A DNA stretch of 64,000 nt from a virus. Where the stretch lies: IMG/VR virus record IMGVR_UViG_3300017971_000214, positions 62,001 through 126,000 of that record, one strand, 5' to 3'. Shown piece after piece: positions 51,054 through 58,026 of the stretch (the first letter of the stretch is position 1; each line of letters starts with the position of its first letter). A program made the position numbers and the translations under genes. The notes under the pieces were generated by a model that saw nothing but the letters and a program-made list of their open reading frames with translations, did not search any database and had not been told where the DNA came from.

Positions 51054-52553
51054 ATGGGCACCGAAGCTCGACAGATCCTCAACGAAGACGCGCGGCGAAC
51101 CGTGGCCGACAAGAGCTACGTCGGCGCGCTGGTACGGAAGTGGCGGGAGTTCCTGGAGGGACTTCCGGAGCGCACCGAGCAAGACCGCTACACGCTCGGC
51201 GTCACGGCCGTTCTCATGGAGAACGAGTCGCAGTACCTGCAGAACCTCAACGAAGAGACGCGGACGGTCAACGTCGGCAGCTTCACGAAGTTCATCTTTC
51301 CGGTTCTGCGCCGCGTTTTCCCGAACCTGATCGCCAACGAGATCGTCTCGGTTCAGCCGATGACGGCTCCGGTCGGTGCGGTCTTCTTCCTGGACTACGT
51401 CTACGGCACCACCAAGGGTGCGACGACGGCCGGCAACCTCTTCCCCCGCGATTTCGATCGCGACTACTCCTCGGAGTACATCAACGGGGAGGCGCTGGTC
51501 ACCGGCGACGCCACCAACTACGGTGGTGGTGGAACCGCTCTGACGGCGACCCTGGCGTTCACGCCGGTTCGTCCGCTGGATGCCTCTCGGGGCTACAGCG
51601 TGGTCGTCAGCGAGATCAACGCGACCACGGGCGCGGTCGTTCAGACGGCGACCGATGACGGCGCGGGTGGCTTCACCGGTGCGGTCTCGGCCGGAACGAT
51701 CAACTACTCGAACGGCGCCATCACCGGCTTCCTGTTCACCAACCCGCCCGCCACGGGCAATCAGGTCAAGGCGTACTACTACTACGACGGCGAGCTGAAC
51801 ACCCAGGTTCCGCAGATCAACCTGGATGTCAAGAAGGCTCCCGTCGAGGCAGTGCCGCGGCGTCTGAAGGCTCTGTGGTCCGCCGAGGCCGCGGAAGACC
51901 TCCGCGCTTTCCACGGCGTCGATGCCGAGACCGAGATGGTCTCCGCCATCGCGCAGGAGATCGCACTGGAGATCGACCGCGAGATCATCCAGCAGCTGTT
52001 CGCGTCCTCCACAGGCACGACCGGCACGTTCGACCGGGTTCCCCCGGCCGGCATCAACGAGCTGGATCACCTGCGGGCGCTGATCACCACGATCAGCACC
52101 GTGTCCAACCTCATCCACAAGAAGACGCTGCGCGCGCCGGCCAACTGGATCGTCACCTCCCCCGAGGTCTCGGCCCTGCTGACCCAGCTCACCACGCACG
52201 GCGACTTCCGACCGCTGTGGGTCTCGGGCGGCGAGAGCCCCTACGGCCCGGTGGACGCACCGCGTCCGCTCACGCAGCACGGGCAGTTCTCGATCTACAA
52301 GGTCGGGACGCTCATGAACAAGTGGCTCGTGTACGAGGATCCATTCTTCACCTCTGACCAGATGCTCATCGGCCTGAAGGGCGCGAGCTACCTGGACAGC
52401 GGTTTCGTGTGGGCTCCCTACATCCCGCTGCAGGTCACCCCGACCTTCCTCGATCCGAACGACTTCTCGTTCCGCAAGGGTCTCCGCACGCGCTACGCGT
52501 CGAAGATGCTGCGCAGCGAGTTCTACGGATCCGTCAGGATTCAGAACCTCTGA
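51054..52553 (+). CDS. Major capsid protein, T4 gp23-like
   Basis: 499 residues with AAGGAGATAACA before ATG. T4/HK97-type: EETRTVNVGSFTKFIFPVLR, RVFPNLIANEIVSVQPM and PTAPVGAVFFLDY early, and RADFHGVDAETEM-like, NWIVTSPEVSALL and QMLIGLKG later. Residues about 128-257 appear to be an inserted beta domain (DDGAGGFTGAVSAGTINY..., ending VKAYYYYDG). A strong terminator follows. The head shell protein, expected most abundant, agrees with the good Shine-Dalgarno. Confidence 0.9.
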   Translation: MGTEARQILNEDARRTVADKSYVGALVRKWREFLEGLPERTEQDRYTLGVTAVLMENESQYLQNLNEETRTVNVGSFTKFIFPVLRRVFPNLIANEIVSVQPMTAPVGAVFFLDYVYGTTKGATTAGNLFPRDFDRDYSSEYINGEALVTGDATNYGGGGTALTATLAFTPVRPLDASRGYSVVVSEINATTGAVVQTATDDGAGGFTGAVSAGTINYSNGAITGFLFTNPPATGNQVKAYYYYDGELNTQVPQINLDVKKAPVEAVPRRLKALWSAEAAEDLRAFHGVDAETEMVSAIAQEIALEIDREIIQQLFASSTGTTGTFDRVPPAGINELDHLRALITTISTVSNLIHKKTLRAPANWIVTSPEVSALLTQLTTHGDFRPLWVSGGESPYGPVDAPRPLTQHGQFSIYKVGTLMNKWLVYEDPFFTSDQMLIGLKGASYLDSGFVWAPYIPLQVTPTFLDPNDFSFRKGLRTRYASKMLRSEFYGSVRIQNL

Positions 52554-52578
52554 GTCCCCTTCCTCGTTCTCGCCGCAA

Positions 52579-52617
52579 GGCCCCTCATCCCCGCTGCGGG
52601 GTGGGGGGCTTTGTGTT
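52579..52617 (+). terminator. Rho-independent terminator after capsid gene
   Basis: GCCCCTCATCCCC (52580-52592) pairs with GGGGTGGGGGGC (52598-52609) around GCTGC, followed by TTTGTGTT. GC-rich stem with a G-T mismatch and a short T-rich tail. Confidence 0.75.
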
Positions 52618-52623
52618 ATTCAT

Positions 52624-52648
52624 GCATACGTCCATGTGGACGTATGAA
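52624..52648 (+). promoter_or_regulatory. Palindromic element, copy 2
   Basis: The 17-mer CGTCCATGTGGACGTAT at 52629-52645 is identical to 3305-3321, with the symmetry here extended by the arms CATGCATA and TATGAATG. It lies between a terminator and the GGAGGG ribosome-binding site of the next gene. Confidence 0.5.
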
Positions 52649-52662
52649 TGGACGGAGGGACC

Positions 52663-53049
52663 ATGAAAGGCGCAGCGCTGCAGATCGAAAGCGAGCTGGC
52701 TAGTTTGGGAATGGACGACGAGGAGCCGCCGGTGGAGCCGGATATTCCGCCCGAGGCCGCGGACGAGCCTGTAGGGGTAGACGACCCCGCAGACGAGCCG
52801 GACGACACCGACCGCGAGCACGCCGCCAAGACGGCTCAGGCCCTAGCGCGAGCTGTCGATCAGATGGCCGCGTCGTTCGAACAGGTGCGGCAGGCCGCCC
52901 ACGCGCTCTGTGAGGCGCTGGAGCCTCGGCCGAACGCCCTGGTGGAAGAGGATGCCGATGCGGGGGAGGACCCCGAGGTCTCGGTCACAGTGGACGGTGG
53001 TGAGCAAGAGAAGGACGGTGAGGAAGATGATGGCGAGGAAGCGGTTTAG
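52663..53049 (+). CDS. Acidic hypothetical protein
   Basis: 128 residues from ATG 52663 after GGAGGGACC. Acidic ends flank a helix (ALARAVDQMAASFEQVRQAA). First gene after the capsid terminator and palindrome. Perhaps head decoration or assembly, by position only. Confidence 0.5.
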   Translation: MKGAALQIESELASLGMDDEEPPVEPDIPPEAADEPVGVDDPADEPDDTDREHAAKTAQALARAVDQMAASFEQVRQAAHALCEALEPRPNALVEEDADAGEDPEVSVTVDGGEQEKDGEEDDGEEAV

Positions 53050-53464
53050 GTTCCGGAAGCGCGCGGACAAGGATCTCGTGTTCCTTCCCGGCGTGGGGCG
53101 GGTAGCCCCAGGTCAGATCTTGGAAGGCCCCGAGTTCAAGCAGTTCTGCCCCGAGCTGCTGGAGAGGATCGAAGACCCCGGCGACAACGGGGCCGCTAAG
53201 GCCCCTGAGAGCCCCGTGAAGGCCGCCGAGGAGATCAAGGAGCCCGAGCCCCCTCGGGAGCCAGAAGTGGCTTCTGAGCCCCCACCAGCCCCCGTAGGAC
53301 CCTCCGTGGTGGAGTCCCCCGAGGATTTCGAGGAGCCGGAGCCTGTGGGGGAGGTTGAGGAGCAGTCAGATCTCTCCGAGTCCGCGGAGTCCGAGACTGC
53401 AGGTCAGACCTCGGCTAAAATGAAGAGGCGAGCTGCAGCTCGCAGGAAGCGGAGGACGACATGA
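53030..53464 (+). CDS. Hypothetical protein with basic termini and Pro/Glu linker
   Basis: 144 residues from ATG 53030 (53027 also possible). N-terminus is Arg-rich (ARKRFRFRKRADKD) with VFLPGVGRVAPGQILEGPEF, a pattern resembling small phage head-tail or capsid-associated proteins. Then a Pro/Glu/Ser linker and a basic end. Its start overlaps the preceding gene and its stop overlaps the next ATG. Confidence 0.5.
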   Translation: MARKRFRFRKRADKDLVFLPGVGRVAPGQILEGPEFKQFCPELLERIEDPGDNGAAKAPESPVKAAEEIKEPEPPREPEVASEPPPAPVGPSVVESPEDFEEPEPVGEVEEQSDLSESAESETAGQTSAKMKRRAAARRKRRTT

Positions 53465-53631
53465 ACTGTCCCAAGTGCAACGCTCCAGGGCTTCTGGTCG
53501 AAGCGTCTCCGGACGGCAAGACCCAGAAGATCAGGTGCCAGAAGTGCGGTTTCACCGAGGTGAAGGATCATCAGGGCAGGAAGCTGCTCACCGAGGTAGT
53601 TCCTCACCCCCAGACGCCGATCTACGGCTGA
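53461..53631 (+). CDS. Small zinc-ribbon protein
   Basis: 56 residues, ATG 53461 overlapping the previous stop (ATGA). MNCPKCNAPGLLVEAS and then IRCQKCGFTEVKDH form a complete CxxC...CxxC zinc ribbon. Good coupling and coherent motif support a real gene despite short length. Ends 10 bases before the neck-protein gene. Confidence 0.65.
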   Translation: MNCPKCNAPGLLVEASPDGKTQKIRCQKCGFTEVKDHQGRKLLTEVVPHPQTPIYG

Positions 53632-53641
53632 GGTGTGACCA

Positions 53642-54388
53642 ATGACGGCGGAGAATCCAGCGTTCAAGTCCCAGACCAAGGACAAAGAGGCTCTTGGGAA
53701 GTGGATTCTCCGTCGCCTTGGCGCGCCCATCTGGAAGGTCGAGCTGACACAGGAGCACATCGACGACGCCATTGAGGACGCGAAGAGATGGTTCGCCGAG
53801 AAGAAGGGGCTACTCAAGCTCGGCTCCCTCGATGTGGTGAGTGGGCAGCCTTGCTACCCGCTTCCCGACGAAGTGGACTTCATCATCGACGTGGCCTTCG
53901 AGCAGTCGCCTTCGGACATGGGAAGTATCTTCTCTCCCTTTCTGCTGATGGAGGAAGAGATCCCCTACGATGTGTTTGCGGCTCCGCAGAGCCTCGGTCT
54001 CTACTCGACCTACGTTCAGTCCCTATCGTACATCGAGATGGCGCAGCGTATCACCGGGTCGGAGATGGAGTGGTGGCAGCAGAACCGTCATCTCTACGTT
54101 GCCCCCACCCCGGCGAACAGCAAGAAGATCATCTACGTGTACAAGACCTCCGTGTTTGCTATCGACCAGCTGTCGGAGCGCGACCACAACTTCATCAAGA
54201 AGTACGCGCTGGCGTGCGCCAAGCGGGACCTCGGTCGCATCCGTTCCAAGTACGATGGGTTTCAGGGGGCGCAGGGGCAGCAGTCGATGGATGGATCTGT
54301 GCTTCTAGACGAGGCACGAGACGCCATCGAGAAGTTGGATGAAGAGATCATCCTCGCTGGCTATCCAATGCTTTTTCTCACTGGCTGA
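53642..54388 (+). CDS. Probable neck protein (T4 gp13-like)
   Basis: 248 residues, ATG 53642. KEALGKWILRRLGAPIWKVE and TQEHIDDAIEDAKRWFAEK resemble gp13-type neck proteins of T4-like and cyanobacterial phages, as does the later DQLSERDHNFIKKYALACAK. In that family they close the head after packaging. Located between capsid and sheath genes. A moderate family match, read by eye. Confidence 0.65.
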   Translation: MTAENPAFKSQTKDKEALGKWILRRLGAPIWKVELTQEHIDDAIEDAKRWFAEKKGLLKLGSLDVVSGQPCYPLPDEVDFIIDVAFEQSPSDMGSIFSPFLLMEEEIPYDVFAAPQSLGLYSTYVQSLSYIEMAQRITGSEMEWWQQNRHLYVAPTPANSKKIIYVYKTSVFAIDQLSERDHNFIKKYALACAKRDLGRIRSKYDGFQGAQGQQSMDGSVLLDEARDAIEKLDEEIILAGYPMLFLTG

Positions 54389-54417
54389 ACTTTCAAAAGC
54401 ATGGGATGACCTAGGTA

Positions 54418-55005
54418 ATGGCCATCAACACCAGCAAGAAGGTAGAGCCCATCCGTCTCGACACGAGGCGGAAGGTAGAGCCCGCTGGTGAGTTCGACCT
54501 AGAGAGCGAGAACGACGAGCTACAGTCGATTTGGGCTCAGGAGCAGGTGCAGGGTGGAGGGACAACGGTAGACTATTGGGGGGAGGATCTACAGGGCTCC
54601 ACATTGGATCCTGTCTACAACGAGCCCTCCGAGCGGAACTGGTTTGGGCCGTACCGTTTCAAGGCTTTCGTGGAGTTTCCTCCACAGACTTTCGAGGTTC
54701 GCGAAGAGGGGAATGCGATCTCTTGGGAAGCTATGATGTGGATTCCTCGGCGCGCCGTAGAGGACGCCGAAATGCCAGCGTCTCCCAAGGAGGGGGATGT
54801 CGTGAGGATCTGGCAGATACCTCACTTCGACAACTTCTCTCAGGGGGCGGACACGAACATTCCGGGGGCCGGTTACTATTTCGATGTGATCGGGGTGGAA
54901 GAGGACGGACATGTGCACGACAACGCCGAGTTCACCGGGTTCTCGTGCACCATCAAGCGGCGCACGTGGTTCACTCCAGAGCGTCGTGTGTTGAACGAGA
55001 CGTAG
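54418..55005 (+). CDS. Probable neck/head-completion protein
   Basis: 195 residues, ATG 54418 after ATGACCTAGGTA. Beta-rich, with PPQTFEVREEGNAISWEAM, VVRIWQIPHFDNFSQG and GYYFDVIGVEEDGHVHDN. It follows the gp13-like gene, in the place of gp14 in T4-type gene orders, which is the main argument. No diagnostic motif. Confidence 0.45.
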   Translation: MAINTSKKVEPIRLDTRRKVEPAGEFDLESENDELQSIWAQEQVQGGGTTVDYWGEDLQGSTLDPVYNEPSERNWFGPYRFKAFVEFPPQTFEVREEGNAISWEAMMWIPRRAVEDAEMPASPKEGDVVRIWQIPHFDNFSQGADTNIPGAGYYFDVIGVEEDGHVHDNAEFTGFSCTIKRRTWFTPERRVLNET

Positions 55006-55021
55006 GCCAACTGAGGGGACT

Positions 55022-55552
55022 ATGCCGATCACTGTCGAGATGATGAAGGCGGCTTCGAAGGCGGGGCTGTCGATCGTGTGTGCGTCGTGCGAGCTGTATT
55101 GGGAGGCGCGAGACAAGGGCCTCGTGGGGGACCAGTGCCTAGCGACTAACGGTTGCGGCTCCCCGCTGGCGGGCGACTGCTTCCACGAGTACCGCGGCAT
55201 CATGACGGCTGACGCCTTTCGGAAGTTCTGCTTCGTGTGCGGCGCCGACGCTACGCATCAGCTGGACCACCCGACGTGGCCGCGGGTCATTGGGGTGTGT
55301 AGGGATCATGTGGGGTGGATGAAGGACGCCCAGATGCGGCGCCCGCAGCGTCGCCCCTACGTAGGTGCTCCGCCGAACGGCAAGAAGTTCGAGCTGCCCC
55401 CGGAGGAATCGCTCATAGGTAAGATCGTTCGAACGGAGATCGAATGGGCGAATGAAGGCGGCTACGAGTTCGACCCCAAGGAGTTCTTGAAGGGCGGCGA
55501 CGCCGAGGAGAAGGATGTCGAAAGTCTCGATGAAGGTGACGCTGAAGTCTGA
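55022..55552 (+). CDS. Cys-rich zinc-binding hypothetical protein
   Basis: 176 residues, ATG 55022 after TGAGGGGACT. Many cysteines in the first 100 residues: VCASCEL, CLATNGCG, DCFHEY, FCFVCGADATHQLDH and GVCRDHVGWM. These form at least two likely zinc sites. Acidic end. Lies among head-tail genes, so possibly a structural or scaffold role. Unrecognised. Confidence 0.5.
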   Translation: MPITVEMMKAASKAGLSIVCASCELYWEARDKGLVGDQCLATNGCGSPLAGDCFHEYRGIMTADAFRKFCFVCGADATHQLDHPTWPRVIGVCRDHVGWMKDAQMRRPQRRPYVGAPPNGKKFELPPEESLIGKIVRTEIEWANEGGYEFDPKEFLKGGDAEEKDVESLDEGDAEV

Positions 55553-56354
55553 CGAGACGAAAGGCATCGAAAGACTGCTCCGAGAGTGGCCGGAGAGAGC
55601 AGAGAAAGCCAGAGCCCACCTTTCTTACCTCGCGGCCGAGTACGCCTACAAAGATCTGAAGCGGCGCATACCGAAGGGGAAGCACACTGCGTCGTACCGA
55701 GAAGGGATCGACTTCGCGGAGGTCAGCGGGGTGGGTGCGGGCGAAGCGGCCCATGCGATCTACGTTGACGTCAACAGCTCGAAGGTCCGCAAAGTTGACG
55801 CTCGGAAGGCCGTTCTGTATGTTCGTGCGAAGAAAAGATCGCGCCGAACTCCTCCAGAAATCGCTATTCTGGAGCGCTTCAACCCATGGACTGCCAGCTC
55901 TCTTCCATTTCTTCCGAGCAAGAAGGACGCGTTGGTGGTTTCGCGCAAGGCGCGCAAGCGCGACGTCATCAAGATCTCCGAATCTCGGCATCGGGATCGC
56001 CCCAAGTGGGCGCCGTTGTTGCGTCGAGCTGGAGTTCGGAAGATCCGCAAAGACCACGACATGAAGATCCCGCGGAAGCTGCGGGCGCTTCCCGACGTGG
56101 CGCTGCAAGCGATCAAGATGGAGTTCGGGTTGGGGGCCGAGAAGCCGAAGGCCCACTGGCGCCCGTCGATCCTAGGCTTGCGGAAGAGCGGATTGCGGCG
56201 GATACTACGGGCCGAGCGAGAGCTGACGTCGGTCTTCACCAGATCGGATTTTCGGCACTGGAAGAAATGGCCCAAAAAGACCAGTCGAAAGGTTAGACTC
56301 GGGGAGGCTCGCAAGTTCGAGGCGTTCCAAAAGAAGCTCGGTGTCCGGGCTTAG
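55515..56354 (+). CDS. Probable head-tail/neck joining protein
   Basis: 279 residues, ATG 55515 inside the end of the previous gene. MKVTLKSDETKGIERLLREW, AEYAYKDLKRRIPKGKHTAS and IDFAEVSGVGAGEAAHAIYV resemble HK97 gp10-like joining proteins in the first 120 residues. The remainder is Lys/Arg-rich. Position between neck and tail genes is consistent. Low confidence in exact role. Confidence 0.45.
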   Translation: MSKVSMKVTLKSDETKGIERLLREWPERAEKARAHLSYLAAEYAYKDLKRRIPKGKHTASYREGIDFAEVSGVGAGEAAHAIYVDVNSSKVRKVDARKAVLYVRAKKRSRRTPPEIAILERFNPWTASSLPFLPSKKDALVVSRKARKRDVIKISESRHRDRPKWAPLLRRAGVRKIRKDHDMKIPRKLRALPDVALQAIKMEFGLGAEKPKAHWRPSILGLRKSGLRRILRAERELTSVFTRSDFRHWKKWPKKTSRKVRLGEARKFEAFQKKLGVRA

Positions 56355-56371
56355 AGACGGAAGGAAGGATC

Positions 56372-56794
56372 ATGAACACTCGCATCAACGCGGTTTTGGA
56401 GGACATTCGGACTCAGCTGTCTGAGGAAGAAGGCGAAAGCACGGACGTCACGGCAGCAGGGCCTGGTGTTCCCGCAGACGTTGGTGGTGACTCGACCGCC
56501 GACGCCGAGGCGGGCTCCGGTGGTGCGGTGAACCCGCCCAACGTGAGCGACACCCTCGATCTCTACCTTTCGGAGATCGCCGATCTGCTCACCGTCGAGT
56601 ACGGCAAGGGTGCAGAGGACGCCTTCAAGTTCGTGTTCGACGCCGCCAAGGCGCTGGCTGACGAGGGGGCCATTCCGATGATCCCCGAGGACGAGGCCGC
56701 GGACGAGGAGATTGCCATCTGGCTCGGCAAGGCCAAGAGCGTTCAGTTCGGTCATCAGGTGTTGAACAAGGCGCGCGAGATGATGGGCGCGTAG
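56372..56794 (+). CDS. Hypothetical structural protein
   Basis: 140 residues, ATG 56372 after GGAAGGATC. Short acidic, Gly/Ala/Pro-rich middle, then helical DTLDLYLSEIADLLTVEYG. Probably head-tail region. Not recognised. Confidence 0.5.
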   Translation: MNTRINAVLEDIRTQLSEEEGESTDVTAAGPGVPADVGGDSTADAEAGSGGAVNPPNVSDTLDLYLSEIADLLTVEYGKGAEDAFKFVFDAAKALADEGAIPMIPEDEAADEEIAIWLGKAKSVQFGHQVLNKAREMMGA

Positions 56795-56801
56795 AGGGCC
56801 T

Positions 56802-57560
56802 GTGGGAGATCCAAAGATCACACCCCCTTTCTCTGAAGGCGAGCGCGAGGCTTTTCTGCGCCGCCAACGGGGGCACGACCAGCAAGGCACGGTCGGCATC
56901 CGTGACTTCGATCAGGGCCTCATCGAGACGATGGGCGCCTTTGTCGAGGATCAGAGATACTGGCTGACCATTCCGGGCATCGACCCTCCGCCCGGACGGC
57001 CTGGGGTGTTGGTTACGTTTTCCTTCCCCGAAGCCGAGTTCAAATCCTACGTCCTGCCCCTGGTGCTCATTCGCCGGGACGACATCTCTCCAGCCATGGA
57101 GAGGTGGCACCCCGGCTGTGTCACCTATCGGACGCCACCGGCAGACGCGTTGCCTGTGAAGCTCCCGGACGATGGGACGATCAACGCGAACAAGGCGGGG
57201 CACGATCGAAGGGAGATGGCCTACCAGGCGACGCCTTTCGACATCACCTACACCATCTCTTGCTTGGCGCACTACCGAGGCGCGCCGGGGCAGCGGGGGC
57301 AGGTCCAGTCCGTGTTTCATCACGTGCTTCGGACCTATGGCCCCTATTCGACCGTACTCCTGCACGACAGCCTAGGAGATCCGAGGGAGTACCACACGTT
57401 CACAGAGTCCACGTCCGTTTTGGACGAGCACTCCGAGATAGCTGATCGCATCATCGGGCTGGCTGTTAGCCTGCGGGTGGAGGCGGAACTCGATCTTTAC
57501 GAGCCGGGAACCTTCAAGACCGTCACCCAGCCGTTGACCATAAACCTCAGACAACTGTAA
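56802..57560 (+). CDS. Possible tail terminator/sheath stabiliser
   Basis: 252 residues from GTG 56802. Globular, no low complexity: GVLVTFSFPEAEFKSYVLPL, AYQATPFDITYTISCLAHYR and YGPYSTVLLHDSLGD, ending PLTINLRQL. Ten to twenty residues of this order occur in T4 gp3/gp15-type and other tail-completion proteins, but only loosely. Its location directly before the sheath supports a tail-terminator role, with low certainty. Confidence 0.4.
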   Translation: MGDPKITPPFSEGEREAFLRRQRGHDQQGTVGIRDFDQGLIETMGAFVEDQRYWLTIPGIDPPPGRPGVLVTFSFPEAEFKSYVLPLVLIRRDDISPAMERWHPGCVTYRTPPADALPVKLPDDGTINANKAGHDRREMAYQATPFDITYTISCLAHYRGAPGQRGQVQSVFHHVLRTYGPYSTVLLHDSLGDPREYHTFTESTSVLDEHSEIADRIIGLAVSLRVEAELDLYEPGTFKTVTQPLTINLRQL

Positions 57561-57563
57561 TGT
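57534..57563 (+). promoter_or_regulatory. Possible promoter
   Basis: TTGACC at 57534-57539, an 18-base spacer, TAATGT at 57558-57563. It overlaps the end of the previous gene. The next gene starts at 57573. Confidence 0.3.
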
Positions 57564-57572
57564 AGGTGCGTC

Positions 57573-57983
57573 ATGGGCATGTACTACAACCGCGGGCGAG
57601 GCAATCTCCCCCTGACCCTCACTGAAGGCCGTTCGATCTCCGTCCCCGGAAACTCTTGGGTAGAGCTGACCGGTGCGGACGAGACCGTTGCCAGCGTCAT
57701 GCGCGCCGTCCGCAAGGGACAGCTCCATCGAAAGCCCGAGCGTCCGAAGAAGGCCGCTAAGGCCGAGCCAGCCCCCAAGGCCCCGGCCCCCGTTCCGGCC
57801 AAGGCGCCCGCCAAGGCGCCCGAGAAGATCTCCCCCGTAGCTCCGGCTGCGGTCAAGGAAGAGGCAAAGACCCCAGCTCCGGTTGGGGAAGAGGCAGCAG
57901 CGACCGCGACTGCTGATCCGAAGCCTTCGACAGCGGGCAAGTCCAGTCGTCGTAGCAGGAAGTCTTCTTCGTCGCTCGACTAG
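57573..57983 (+). CDS. Pro/Ala/Lys-rich hypothetical protein
   Basis: 136 residues, ATG 57573. First 50 residues form a small folded part (MGMYYNRGRGNLPLTLTEGR and WVELTGADETVASVMRAVRK), followed by a Pro/Ala/Lys-rich tail. A tail or head-tail linker protein is possible. Not recognised. Confidence 0.5.
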   Translation: MGMYYNRGRGNLPLTLTEGRSISVPGNSWVELTGADETVASVMRAVRKGQLHRKPERPKKAAKAEPAPKAPAPVPAKAPAKAPEKISPVAPAAVKEEAKTPAPVGEEAAATATADPKPSTAGKSSRRSRKSSSSLD

Positions 57984-58026
57984 AAGTTTTCCAGCTGCTC
58001 CGAAAAGCCATCTGTAGGAGGTAGTC

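Noticed and set aside
49389-52280. 963-codon open frame on the minus strand opposite the protease and capsid genes
   Set aside because: The + strand holds clear protease, scaffold and capsid sequence, while the minus frame is Arg/Leu-rich without motifs. Such mirror frames are usual in GC-rich DNA.
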